Source: Streptomyces sp. SID10853 (lineage in GTDB: Bacteria; Actinomycetota; Actinomycetes; Streptomycetales; Streptomycetaceae). From it: 64,000 bases of DNA. The notes beneath the pieces are model-generated. The model worked only from the letters and a program-made list of their open reading frames with translations. It was not told the origin of the DNA and ran no database searches. The DNA lies in NCBI RefSeq assembly GCF_010548145.1, contig NZ_JAAGLN010000004.1, forward strand, positions 49,527 through 113,526, in the 5' to 3' direction. The position numbers were made by a program, and so were the translations under genes. Positions 25,912 to 35,067 of the stretch are shown here, piece by piece (position 1 is the first letter of the stretch; each line of letters begins with the position of its first letter).

Positions 25912-28694
25912 TCCCCGCCCTCCTCGTCGTCGAAGGCGTCGAGGCCCTCCTGCTGCCAGATGGTGTTGACGACGTACTCCGTGTCGGACTGGTGCTCGGA
26001 GCGGGGGAAGCTCACCTTGAAGCCCACCAGAGGCGGCTCTGCCTCACCGTCCGGAGAGGCCGCCGGCCGCTCGATCAGGTAGATCAGCAGCAGGGCCTGG
26101 TCGGGCCTCCTCTGCCAGCGCAGGTGCTCGCCCGAGGGCGTCTGGGGAACCTTCTCCTTCTTCTTCATCGCCGCGGCCATCTGCGTGGCGTGGAGAGCGG
26201 CCTTCACCTGGGCCGGTTCGAGGTCGAGGTACTCGTCAGGCGGGCTGAGTACCCGGCGGATCGTGTAGCGCCCCTCCGTCCTGAAACCGGGATTGATCGC
26301 CGCGCGGGTCACCGGCCCGATGGTGTGTCCGGCGACGTTCTGCGGATCCTTTGCCGCGGACTTGCCGACCAGGTGCACCGTCCACTCGTGTAGTTCGCCC
26401 ACCGCCACGCACTGGTCGATGTACTTCGCGATGAACCTGGGACGGACGCGCTGCGCCATGCGGTCGGTCTCGTAGCTGGAGAGGAAGTCGGCGATCACCT
26501 CGGAAGGCACCGACTTCCACGCGACATTGCCGCCCGGAACCTTCGACTCGGCCGCCGCGACGCCGTCGAGCCGCTGGACGAAGTCCTCAAGTGCCTTGAG
26601 GTTTTGGTCAACGGTCTTCTGAGCAAGGTTGAAGATCACGGTCTCCGGGCCCTCGCCGGAGTAACTGAGCATGACCTTCGTACCCTGGCGCATCTTGTTG
26701 GTGGCTGTGATCGCGAGGCCGAGCGAGGAGGCACGTACCTTCAGCCCGAAGTTCCTTGGGGTGAGGTTGAGCGCGGCCATTTCCTCCACCTCACGGCGAA
26801 GTTCGTCGGTCGCGGCGGTCACCTCGACGTACTTGGCCTGGAGGTCGGACGTCGTGTAGAGACGGCACAGGTCCTCGTACCCCGGGCGGAATCCGAACCA
26901 CCGGCCCATCTGCAGCAGGGTGTCGTAGGTGTTGGACGTACGCAGGTAGTAGCTGACGGTCAGCCCTTCCAGGGTGAGTCCTCGGGAGAGTTTCTGACCT
27001 CCGATGGCGATGACGGAGAGACCGGTCCTACGGTGTTCGTAGTAGTCGAGCGCGTCACGTGAGGCGCCGTTCACCGTCTTGACCACGATCTTGCGCAGAG
27101 CCGGCATGACCTGTGGGGCCACCTCCTCCCAGGTCAATGGCTCGGCCTCGTCCGCGGGGAAGTGGTCCGTGGTGGGGACGAAGTCGCGCTCCCACAGGGC
27201 TTGGAGCTCTGCCATCCGCTCCGGAGCCTGCCCGTACCGGTCACGGAGCGAGTCCACGAGAAGGCCCAGATGGTCGGCCACTTGGTCACGAACGGTCCCT
27301 TGGACCGCGGTGAAGCGGGTGACGTGCACCAGCATGGAGTTGTGCACCTTCGTTTGCCCCCGCCCCCTGCGAGCGGCACACGAGAGCACGAACGAGGCGA
27401 TCGCCTCACGCAGAGACTGGGGTAGGTCGTCGGACGGGACAAAGGCGGACTTGTGCTTGCTCGGAACCCAGCTCTCGGCGTCGTCCACGGGACGCACGAG
27501 CGGCAACGGGGGCACGTCGTCCTCGTCGTCGTTGTCGACCTGGAGTCCGAAGACCCGCTCCGGACCAAGGTAGTTGGACGGTGAGGGCAGCGTTCGGATG
27601 AAGCTGTCGGGGAAGAGGTCGGCGCCGAGGGCGGCGTGGTCCACATCGGGATCGATGTAGATGTTGGCGTACGGCGTCGCGGTGTACCCGACGTAGGCCG
27701 ACTTCTCGAAACTCTGCATGAGGTCTCGGATCGCGGCGTTGGTCTTCGTCGGATCCGCGTCAGGGTCCCGCTTGGTGTTGATGGAGGCGTTGTCGGCCTC
27801 GTCGTCGATGACGAAGAGCGGGATGTCACGCACGACCTTGCGGCCGGTCTCATCCTCGGCGCCTTGTACCTCCGTCACCCACGTACGGAGGTACTCGAGG
27901 ATCTTCCAGTGCTTCTTCACGACGAGGACGACCGGGAACCGGCCGAGGGGGAAGTTGACCGCGTTGGCCGCCTGACGACCGAAGTCGCCCTTCTCGGAGC
28001 TGTTCGTGGGCGACGCGATGTCGAGCCTCTTGGCGCCGGGCATCCGCCCAGCACCCATGAGACGGGACTTCCCGTTCTGGTTGGACCGCTGCTGGTGCTG
28101 TGTGTCGAAACCCAGGAGGCCCTCGTCGACACGCAGCTGCGTCTGGCTGCGGAGGTCGTTGTGGATTCCGGCCAGGACCACCACGAACTGGTATCCCGCG
28201 TCCACGGCCTTTGCGGCGAGCCCGATGTACTGCCCTGTCTTGCCCGACTGAACCTGACCGATCACAAGGCCGGTACGGCGCCAGGATCCGATGCGGCGCG
28301 GGTCCTCCAGCTGGCTCAGGACCTCGTCCGTGCTCTGGTCCAGCCGACGCACGACTACCGGGGGCAGGCTACGGACGTCCTCGAGGTAGCGACGGTAGCG
28401 CTCCCAGAAGTCCCATTCGCGGTCGTTCTTCGCCTCCGGCAGCCACGGCTCGTGTCCCCTGTCGCTCTCGAGACCGGAGGAGCCCTCCTGGAAAACGGCG
28501 GTTATGGCCTCGATCTCCTTGGCCAGCTGGTCTCGATCGACAACCTCCCCTTGGCCGGCCAGCATCCCGAAGATGACGGTGACGGCGTTCTGCACCTCTT
28601 CCGGAGTCGGGTGACGGTCCTGGGACAGCAGTGCGAGAACCAGGCGCCTGGCTTTGGCAAGGGACTCGAAGGAGTCCTCAGGGGTGGAACTCAC
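25908..28694 (-). CDS. Z1-domain superfamily II-like helicase/ATPase
   Basis: A 928-residue protein with the Z1 domain. Walker A is VIGQVQSGKTGQYIGLA (GKT at 151-153), and Walker B is LFVIDDEADNASIN near residue 295. GGQKLSRGLTLEG near 555 resembles helicase motif VI. The C-terminus is a long family-specific region with a short Lys-rich stretch (KKKEKVP). Z1 ATPases are the motor subunits of MutL-Z1-AIPR-type restriction or defence systems. It follows the MORC-like gene after 63 bp and overlaps the DUF4420 gene by 4 bp. Confidence 0.9.
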   Translation of the reverse strand: MSSTPEDSFESLAKARRLVLALLSQDRHPTPEEVQNAVTVIFGMLAGQGEVVDRDQLAKEIEAITAVFQEGSSGLESDRGHEPWLPEAKNDREWDFWERYRRYLEDVRSLPPVVVRRLDQSTDEVLSQLEDPRRIGSWRRTGLVIGQVQSGKTGQYIGLAAKAVDAGYQFVVVLAGIHNDLRSQTQLRVDEGLLGFDTQHQQRSNQNGKSRLMGAGRMPGAKRLDIASPTNSSEKGDFGRQAANAVNFPLGRFPVVLVVKKHWKILEYLRTWVTEVQGAEDETGRKVVRDIPLFVIDDEADNASINTKRDPDADPTKTNAAIRDLMQSFEKSAYVGYTATPYANIYIDPDVDHAALGADLFPDSFIRTLPSPSNYLGPERVFGLQVDNDDEDDVPPLPLVRPVDDAESWVPSKHKSAFVPSDDLPQSLREAIASFVLSCAARRGRGQTKVHNSMLVHVTRFTAVQGTVRDQVADHLGLLVDSLRDRYGQAPERMAELQALWERDFVPTTDHFPADEAEPLTWEEVAPQVMPALRKIVVKTVNGASRDALDYYEHRRTGLSVIAIGGQKLSRGLTLEGLTVSYYLRTSNTYDTLLQMGRWFGFRPGYEDLCRLYTTSDLQAKYVEVTAATDELRREVEEMAALNLTPRNFGLKVRASSLGLAITATNKMRQGTKVMLSYSGEGPETVIFNLAQKTVDQNLKALEDFVQRLDGVAAAESKVPGGNVAWKSVPSEVIADFLSSYETDRMAQRVRPRFIAKYIDQCVAVGELHEWTVHLVGKSAAKDPQNVAGHTIGPVTRAAINPGFRTEGRYTIRRVLSPPDEYLDLEPAQVKAALHATQMAAAMKKKEKVPQTPSGEHLRWQRRPDQALLLIYLIERPAASPDGEAEPPLVGFKVSFPRSEHQSDTEYVVNTIWQQEGLDAFDDEEGGE

Positions 28695-28757
28695 AGCTGA
28701 CCTCCAGCTGAACGGGGACGGTAACGGGCAAGGTAGGGGCGACTACTGAGAACGGGC

Positions 28758-30233
28758 TCACCCGCTCCAGAAGCCCTGCATTTGATCGAAGGGGGGCATG
28801 GTCCGGAGTCGCTCCCGGGCGGCTGCGGGCGAACGACCGTCGGAGACCATCGCCTCGTAGATCCGTTGTGCGACCTCCGTCGCGCCGGCGTCGGCAGGTC
28901 CCGGACCGCCGAAGGGCTCGGGGTCGTCACTGGTGTCCGTCTCATGCATCACACGGAGGGCCGTAACCGGCACGGTCTCCTCCAACAGGCGGATCAGGGC
29001 TCGCACGTCGTCTGTACTGGCGCCGCCGGGGCGTAGCGCCGCCCTCACCAAGGGGTGACCACGGTTGATCCTGCAGGTGACCTGGTCACTCGCACGGCGG
29101 ACGTTCCACGCGTAGAGGAGTGGGTCACCGTGCGTTCGCGCCGCGATCTGCCCGCGGTGGCGCAGCACGTCGGCGGCTCTCCTCCGAGCCTGCAGAGCGA
29201 TCCGGCGGAGGTGGGGACGCAGGCCGACGGGCGGCACAACGCTGGACTTACGGACGTCGACGCCCCACTCGACGTCCGTCCCGGCGGGGATGTCCACGGC
29301 GATCCGTGCCAAATTGTACTTCTCCTCGCGGCGTACACCGCGCTGGCCAAGCCAGTCGCCGGCCAGGATCAGACGGTCCCGCCGGTACACGTAGAACCCC
29401 TGCTGGTCGAGCCAACCGCGTGGGCCGCTGGCCTTGTCGTACTCGGCAGGCGTGAGCCGCTGCGCGCTGGGGAGGACGAACGCCTCCACTCGTACGAAGC
29501 CGGTGCCGAGCGGAAGTTGCTCCACAGGGAGGGGCTGAACAGAAGGGTGACCGGAGAGGAAGGGGTCCCAGGGCTCGACCGGGCTACCGGAGACACGCAT
29601 CGTGCGGCGACGACTGCCCGTCAGGAACCGGGCGAAGACCATGCCCAAGTGCGACTCCGCGCGGGCAGCCTCTGCGTAGAACTGCTTCTGGGTCCGCTCG
29701 TCGTCCTCGGTCACGCCGTCGACGTGGTATCCGTTTAGCCGCCGCCACAAAACGACCGTGCCATGGTCAGCCCTGCCGCGGATCCTGTCGAGCAGGTCCG
29801 CCGTCGCCTCGTCCACGCCGTGCAACAGCCTCCACTCACCGAACTTCTCAACGACGTCGAGATCCCACGTACGTACGTGCCACTCTCCGGAGACAGCGGT
29901 CGCGACGGTGAGCTGACGGGCCTGGGAGAACGACGCGGACTTGAGTCCGACGCCGAAGCGCCCCAGGTCCGTGGCGGTACGCGGTGTGGCGGGACCGCGC
30001 GCAGCCACGGTCATGGCGGTCACGAGATCGTCCGCGCTCATCCCTTCGCCGTTGTCGACGACAGCGATCCACGACTCCTGTCCAGCCCATGTGAACTCGA
30101 TGTCGATGTTGGCTGCCTTCGCGGAGATGCTGTTGTCCACGAGATCCGCGATGGCGGCGGGCAGTGAATAGCCGAGAGAGCTGAGCGAGGCGACCATGCC
30201 TGCAGGTTCAGGGGCTGCAATGTCGTATTTCAT
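28758..30233 (-). CDS. MORC/MutL-like GHKL ATPase, first gene of the defence operon
   Basis: A 491-residue protein. The N-terminal GHKL ATPase has AAIADLVDNSIS (27-38), VVDNGEGMS (58-66) and DLGRFGVGLKSASFS (89-103), the motif set of MutL, Hsp90 and eukaryotic MORC ATPases. A ribosomal S5-like middle region and a unique C-terminus follow. The ATG at 30233 is preferred, as the upstream frame to 30530 is Arg-rich without homology. It should dimerise on ATP binding and act with the Z1 helicase. It corresponds to the MutL component of Mza-type systems. Confidence 0.85.
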   Translation of the reverse strand: MKYDIAAPEPAGMVASLSSLGYSLPAAIADLVDNSISAKAANIDIEFTWAGQESWIAVVDNGEGMSADDLVTAMTVAARGPATPRTATDLGRFGVGLKSASFSQARQLTVATAVSGEWHVRTWDLDVVEKFGEWRLLHGVDEATADLLDRIRGRADHGTVVLWRRLNGYHVDGVTEDDERTQKQFYAEAARAESHLGMVFARFLTGSRRRTMRVSGSPVEPWDPFLSGHPSVQPLPVEQLPLGTGFVRVEAFVLPSAQRLTPAEYDKASGPRGWLDQQGFYVYRRDRLILAGDWLGQRGVRREEKYNLARIAVDIPAGTDVEWGVDVRKSSVVPPVGLRPHLRRIALQARRRAADVLRHRGQIAARTHGDPLLYAWNVRRASDQVTCRINRGHPLVRAALRPGGASTDDVRALIRLLEETVPVTALRVMHETDTSDDPEPFGGPGPADAGATEVAQRIYEAMVSDGRSPAAARERLRTMPPFDQMQGFWSG

Positions 30234-30460
30234 GCCCAGTTCCAGTCCTGCTCCCCGTTGCAACCCCTTGCCGACGCGTGGTGTCCGAGCGATCCATGGA
30301 GCTGAGAACCGAGACGTTCCTCTGGACGCCTCGTAAGTAGCTCTGTTCTCATCCCCCGGGCCAAATCCCCACCTACGCAGGATGGTAGTTGAGCTTGGCC
30401 AGCAAGGTCGGTGCCTCGGCTGGTCTACATCGCTTTCCCGCACCGGCGTAGTCTGCGGGG

Positions 30461-31170
30461 GTGCTCCACGAAGTCGCCGAGGATGGCGGGCTGGGCTTCT
30501 GCCATCACGTCCTTCCGGGTCTGCTGCCACCCGGCTACCACGGTCCGTTGGTCGTCGCCGTCGACTCGAACGTCCTGATCGACCTCCAGCAGCATGGGGC
30601 CGCGCTCATGAACGATGAGTCGCTGCCCGATCGAGTTGCGGCGGACATCGCCTACACCAACGAGCTGTACGGCCTCGCGGACCTTCTCAACCTGTGGCTG
30701 TTGCGCGACATTCGATTCGTGGTAACCCCCGCTCAAAGACCGACGCCAAGAAGGTCACCGAGCGCTTCCTGGAACACAGGCTTCCGTCGATCAACGCGTT
30801 AGCAGACAGCTTGGCATTCCAGGTGGGAAACTGGTCTGTGCCTGCGCCGTCGCACGGACCGTCGCCCACTCCCGTTGGTGAAGTGACCGGCCTTCCTGAT
30901 GGCGCTGACCGCGACTTGGTACTTGAGGCTCAGGCCGTTGGCGCTCACGTTTTCCTCACCCGTGACCGGCTTGTCTTGGAACGTGCGGAGCTCGCCGGGC
31001 CCCCTATGGCCCTGCTCCCGCCCCAGGGTTTGGCGGCCGAGCTCCTTGCCGCCGGAGTCCAACCTCTCCTCGGGGGCACGTGCGGCGGCGACGGGTGCCC
31101 GTACCTTGACTGGGGGCTCCCCGCCCCAGATATGGGCAAGTGGGGCGGACTCCTCTCCGTGCTGGAGTAG
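30461..31170 (+). pseudogene. PIN-domain protein broken at a C homopolymer
   Basis: Frame one (30461-30802) has the PIN N-terminus VVAVDSNVLIDL and TNELYGLADLLNLW. Frame two (30694-31170) holds the rest: NALADSLAF, GADRDLVLEAQAVGAHVFLTRDRL and a long C-terminus. At 30726-30730 there are five C; a sixth would join them as FVVTPRSKTDAKKV. The rebuilt protein of about 236 residues keeps the PIN acidic residues and would be a metal-dependent RNase, larger than a typical VapC. An in-frame TTA occurs in NALADS. It could be true decay or a sequencing error in the homopolymer. Confidence 0.65.
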
Positions 31171-31619
31171 CCGGAGAATCGAGGTCGGGCGGCGGCATTC
31201 ACTGGGCGAATCTGGCATGGACTTTATTGAGTTCGGGAGGCTGCCGGACCATGACTTCTAGGTGGTCTGCCGAGAGTCGTTCAGCAATCTCCCTGTCATC
31301 CCGCTGGAGATCTTCCCGCGCGGCCGGGACTGTACGGCAGAGCCGAGCTCGTGTTCGCGCTCCGGGAAGCAGAACGGAACACACGGCTCCAGAGGCGCCG
31401 GATCCTGCGGGATCCGCCCAGGTGTTCCGACGCTGCTCGCGATCAAGCGCTGGTCACCGACCTGATGCGCAAGCTCGACAACAGACGATGCCCGTTGGGA
31501 GCCATCTGGGAGCCAGCCCGCTCCCGAAGCCTCGTCCAGACAGCCCGAGACCACTCCAATCCAACCTCCTGAGCAGGCAAAACACTAAACTGCTCGGTGT
31601 CGTACTTGATCGACCCTCA
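31171..31619. other. No gene recognised; element end next to the attachment scar
   Basis: Several short frames are open here (for example a plus-strand frame to 31572), but none has a convincing product or ribosome-binding site. No integrase or excisionase is visible. The stretch probably represents decayed DNA at the inner border of the integrated element. Confidence 0.4.
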
Positions 31620-31662
31620 TTCGGGACGAAGAGGTCGTGGGTTCAAATCCCGCCACCCCGAC
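31620..31662 (+). repeat. 3' part of tRNA-Pro(CGG): attachment-site scar
   Basis: The 43 bp match the anticodon loop (TTCGGGA, anticodon CGG), the 3' anticodon strand CGAAG, the variable loop, the T arm (GTGGGTTCAAATCCCGC) and the acceptor strand of a bacterial tRNA-Pro. The sequence just upstream (CGACCCTCA) does not supply the D arm, 5' acceptor or 5' anticodon strand, so this is not a gene. Elements that integrate into tRNA 3' ends, such as the pSAM2 type, leave exactly this duplicate. The intact tRNA should lie left of the window. Confidence 0.8.
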
Positions 31663-31676
31663 AGCTGAAACACCAG

Positions 31677-31715
31677 GTCAGGGGCCTGATCCACTCAGTG
31701 GATCAGGCCCCTGAC
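31677..31715 (+). terminator. Strong hairpin terminator after the tRNA-Pro fragment
   Basis: GTCAGGGGCCTGATCCACT and its exact reverse complement are separated by one base, a 19-bp perfect stem. It starts 15 bp after the tRNA 3' end and is presumably the original tRNA-Pro terminator. Its presence shows that the DNA to the right is the chromosomal flank. Confidence 0.85.
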
Positions 31716-31919
31716 CCGTTTGGCGGGAGCACCCGGAGGATCAGCCACTCGGCGCCGACCCGGACCTGCAGATCGGCTCTGGAGTGTGTTCGCGCCGGGC
31801 GGGGAGACCGCCGCCGTCACCGGCACCCGGGAGGGCCGCCCCCACGACGCGGGCAGGCGGTGCCTGTGGGTTCAGTGCACCCCGGCGCGTGTCCGGTCAG
31901 CGGGCGCCGCTGGACGGTC

Positions 31920-33436
31920 CTACGCAGGTCTGCCGGTCTGTCCCCGGACCAACTCCCGATAGCGGATGCTCCGCGCGAGGAGGTCGTTGTGGGTGCCGGG
32001 GGCGTCGAGGACACCGCCGTCGAGCAGCAGCACCTGTTGCGCGTCCCGGACCGTGGACAGGCGGTGGGCGACGACGAGCACCGAGCGGGTGGCGGCCAGG
32101 TCGTCCAGGATCGCCCGGAAGCGCTGCTCGTTGAGGCCGTCCTGCTGGGACGTGGGTTCGTCGAGGAGGACCACCGGTGCGTCGGTGAGGAGTGCCCGTG
32201 CCGTCGCGAGGCGCTGTCGTTGTCCGCCGGACAGGTCGTGCTCCCGGCCGAGTACGGTCTCCAGTCCCTGGGGGAGAGCGTCGATGTCGCCCAGAAGTCC
32301 GACGGACTCCAGAGCGTCGCGCAGCCGCGGAGTGGCCATGGGGCCGTCGTGGCCGAGGAGCAGGTTCTCGCGGACGGTGTCCTCGACCAGGGTGAACTGC
32401 TGGTCGACATAGGCGATGTGGCGGCGCAGTTCGGACAGGGGCCAGTCGCGGACGTTCCGGCCGAGGACACGGACCTCCCCGGTGTCGGCGTACATGAACC
32501 CCTCCACGAGAGCGAGAGCGGTGGACTTTCCGGCGCCGGAGGGGCCGACCATCGCTGTCAGCCCTGTCCTGGGCAGCGTGAAGGAGACATCCTTCAGGGC
32601 CGGCGACGCTGACCCCGCGTGGTGGACCGAGACCAGTCGGAAGGAAACGGCCGGTGCCCCGGGAACGGGGACGGGAGCGGGAGCTGCGGGAGCTGCGGGA
32701 GCTGGGACGGGAACGGCCTCCGCGCCGGTATCGGACGGGCCGAGGTAGGGCTCCGTCGGAATCGCCAGCAATGCGTCGGACCTGGCCCTGGCCGCGATGC
32801 CGGACTGGAGTCGCCCCACGCCCGTGGCGATCAGGGTGACGGGCCCGACCAGCTGCAGCAGGTAGAGCAGGAAGGCCGCGAAGGAGCCGGTGGAGAGCGT
32901 CCCGTCGACCAGTCGGGCCCCGCCGCCGAGGATCACCACCACCATGGCGGTCTGCTGGCCGAGGCCCATCACGGGCGTGATGAGTGACAGCAGCCGGGCG
33001 CCGGCCATCGAGGTGCGGGTCACCTGCGCCGCGTCGTTGCCCAGGTGCAGGCCGATGCGGGCTTCCGCCCTGTACGCCTTGACCGTCACAAGGGCGGCCA
33101 AGTGCGCCGTGAACCGGTGGGCGAGGGTTCCCGTCGCGTTCTGCTGGGCGATGGCGTTGCGTCGTACGTGTTTGAGGATCAGGGCGATACCGGTTGCCGC
33201 GACGGCGAACGAAGCGAGGGTCAGCAGGACGAGGACACCATCCAGCAGCGCCATCGCGACGACGGTGGCGCAGACCGTCAGCGCCGCCAGCGGCAGTTGG
33301 ACCACCCCTACGTCGATCACGGATCGCAGACGGGTCGCGTCGGCAGTGACACGCGCGACGAGGTTTCCGGTGCCGTGATGCCGTACGACTGGCATGGGCA
33401 GCCGCAGGACGTGGGTCATGATCCGGCACCTGAGCC
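31920..33436 (-). pseudogene. ABC exporter (fused TM-ATPase), lost its 5' end
   Basis: From an ATG at 33419 the product is 499 residues, about 80-90 shorter than usual for a type IV exporter half. Homology begins abruptly with RLRCRIMTHVLRLP at about 33436, so the first two membrane helices are missing. The rest looks intact: later TM helices, VGPSGAGKST (Walker A), DLSGGQRQRLATA (signature), VVLLDEPTS (Walker B) and VVAHRLSTV. A Pro/Ala-rich linker lies between the two domains. The break coincides with the start of a truncated divergent gene, so a deletion probably removed both 5' ends. Export function is unlikely. Confidence 0.75.
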
Positions 33437-33820
33437 GCCCCCGCGCCGGCCCTGGCTGACCGCCTGGACACCCGGAACATCCGCTTCCGGCTCTACCGCA
33501 GAGTCATCGAGATCCGCGACGCTCAGCTGACTCTGCGCAGTCATCACGACAGGTCCGACTGCAGACCGGCACCAGGTAGCGGCACCGGCCCACGGGACGA
33601 AGAGCGACGGGCCAAGGCCGAGGCGAGCCGGATCAGGGCCGCGCTGGACCAGAGACCCGCTGAGCCCACGCCGGACCCCGGCAACGCCAGACCCGGAGAG
33701 CCGATCCTCGGCAGCGGCGATCTGCGCGAAGAAGCCGCGTGGCTGGTCCAGGTGTCACGAGAACTGTCGACCCTGAACCGCCGGACCGGCCCCATCCGGG
33801 CCGCAGCATCCCGGAGATGA
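33434..33820 (+). pseudogene. C-terminal fragment of a DUF6545 (MAB_1171c-like) membrane protein
   Basis: The open frame encodes LADRLDTRNIRFRLYRRVIEIRDAQL, then an Ala/Glu-rich helix and DLREEAAWLVQVSRELSTL to the stop at 33820. I recognise this as the cytoplasmic C-terminal domain of the Streptomyces MAB_1171c-type putative transporter. The N-terminal membrane helices and the start codon are absent. The fragment begins within about 20 bp of the break in the ABC exporter gene on the other strand. Confidence 0.6.
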
Positions 33821-33949
33821 CGGCTGCGGGCGGCACACCGCGGCCGCACCGAGCCCCCCGGTTGACAGCTTCTGGGGGCATAGGCGTCGTACCCTGGGGC
33901 GGACGGCCGTCTGCCGCCCGCCGTCCGCCCTGGGGGCCGCTCCCACCCC

Positions 33950-35020
33950 CTAGTGCTTCACCACCTTCGAAGTCGGGATCGGGTGCGAGTCGGCCTTGAT
34001 CCAGCGCATCGCGAAAGTGCCCTCGCGGTGGGCGTCGGTGTTGATCCAGTTGCCGTAGCCCGGATCCTTCGACGCCACCACGATGGTCAGGCTGCCGTCG
34101 TCGTTGAGCTTGGCCGTGTGGTTGTTGATGTAGATGTTGGTGCGGTGGTAGTCGAGGGACTCCATCCAGAAGTTCTGCAGGACGAAGTTGAAGTACTCAC
34201 AGTTCGGCACCTCGGTCTCGATCACCCACGCCTCGTCCTCCGCCAGCTTCCAGTACCCGTGGAAGTAGAAGATCGTCGGGTCGCCGCCCGCCTTCTGGAA
34301 GAAGTCCTGGCCCCAGTCCACGATTTCGTTGGTCCGCGGCATGAACTTGCGGCACCACTCCAGGAAGGTCTTCGTGGTGCCGCGCAGGTTGCCGACGGCC
34401 GCGGTGAGGCGTTCGCCGATCTGCTCCGGGGTGAGCGGGGTGAACTCGCCGTCCGGGTCGAGGCATTCGATGGACAGCTCGGCGGGGATCTCGTTGACAC
34501 GGTCCTGGTGGGTCTGGCGTACGGAGATGAGGTTGCTGTCCTGGGCGAGCGGCAGCCAGGCGCCCTCCGCCGGCTCGTCGACGCTCGCGATGAACGAGAA
34601 CCGGCCGTGCTCGTCGACCGCGAGGTCGTGGGCGTGCAGATCGCCGGTCTGCAGCATGGTGCCGTCGATGTGGTAGCGGTTGACGCGTGAGCCGAACGTC
34701 ACCAACGGGACGGTGCCGCGAGTGCCGGTGATCCGGTAGGTGTACCTGCCGGAGATGTTGGCGCGCATATAGACGTTGTCGGGGTTGTCGGCCCCGATCT
34801 TCGTCCTCATGTTCGGGTTGGGCGCCGAGGTGAAGCTCGGCCAGCGCGGGTCGGTGTATTCGACGCAGTTGATCGTCGCGTACCTGAGCAGGCGGCTCAG
34901 GTAGCGGACGCCCTCGGCCTGCGTCAGCGAGTCCTGCGGCACGATGTCGTCCTGCAGCAGGTCTCCGACGTCCCGGAGATCCGCGCAGAACTTCTCCCAT
35001 ACAGCGCTTGCGGCAGTCAT
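33950..35020 (-). CDS. DUF1214-type protein in the sulfation operon
   Basis: A 356-residue protein. The C-terminal third (NFVLQNFWMESLDYHRTNIYINN, then TIVVASKDPGYGNWINT) has the pattern of DUF1214 proteins, and the middle has YTYRITGTRGTVPLVTFG. It has no signal peptide or cofactor motif. Its function is unknown; relatives sit near sulfotransferases, short-chain dehydrogenases and lipid-modifying enzymes. The ATG at 35020 is 47 bp after the sulfotransferase stop, and it appears to be the last gene of the unit. Confidence 0.75.
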   Translation of the reverse strand: MTAASAVWEKFCADLRDVGDLLQDDIVPQDSLTQAEGVRYLSRLLRYATINCVEYTDPRWPSFTSAPNPNMRTKIGADNPDNVYMRANISGRYTYRITGTRGTVPLVTFGSRVNRYHIDGTMLQTGDLHAHDLAVDEHGRFSFIASVDEPAEGAWLPLAQDSNLISVRQTHQDRVNEIPAELSIECLDPDGEFTPLTPEQIGERLTAAVGNLRGTTKTFLEWCRKFMPRTNEIVDWGQDFFQKAGGDPTIFYFHGYWKLAEDEAWVIETEVPNCEYFNFVLQNFWMESLDYHRTNIYINNHTAKLNDDGSLTIVVASKDPGYGNWINTDAHREGTFAMRWIKADSHPIPTSKVVKH

Positions 35021-35067
35021 GGCGATTCCCTTGCTCGGTGTGTGTGGGTGGACGTGGCGGTGTCGCT

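Noticed and set aside
22693..31170. AbrB-like and PIN-like fragments as one toxin-antitoxin operon
   Set aside because: They are separated by 7.6 kb containing the whole Mza-type operon; a shared origin is only speculation.
31171..31619. Integrase or excisionase gene at the element end
   Set aside because: No frame shows the tyrosine or serine recombinase residues; the integrase is probably at the other end, outside the window.
31590..31662. Functional tRNA-Pro gene
   Set aside because: The 5' acceptor strand, D arm and 5' anticodon strand are missing, so it cannot fold as a tRNA.
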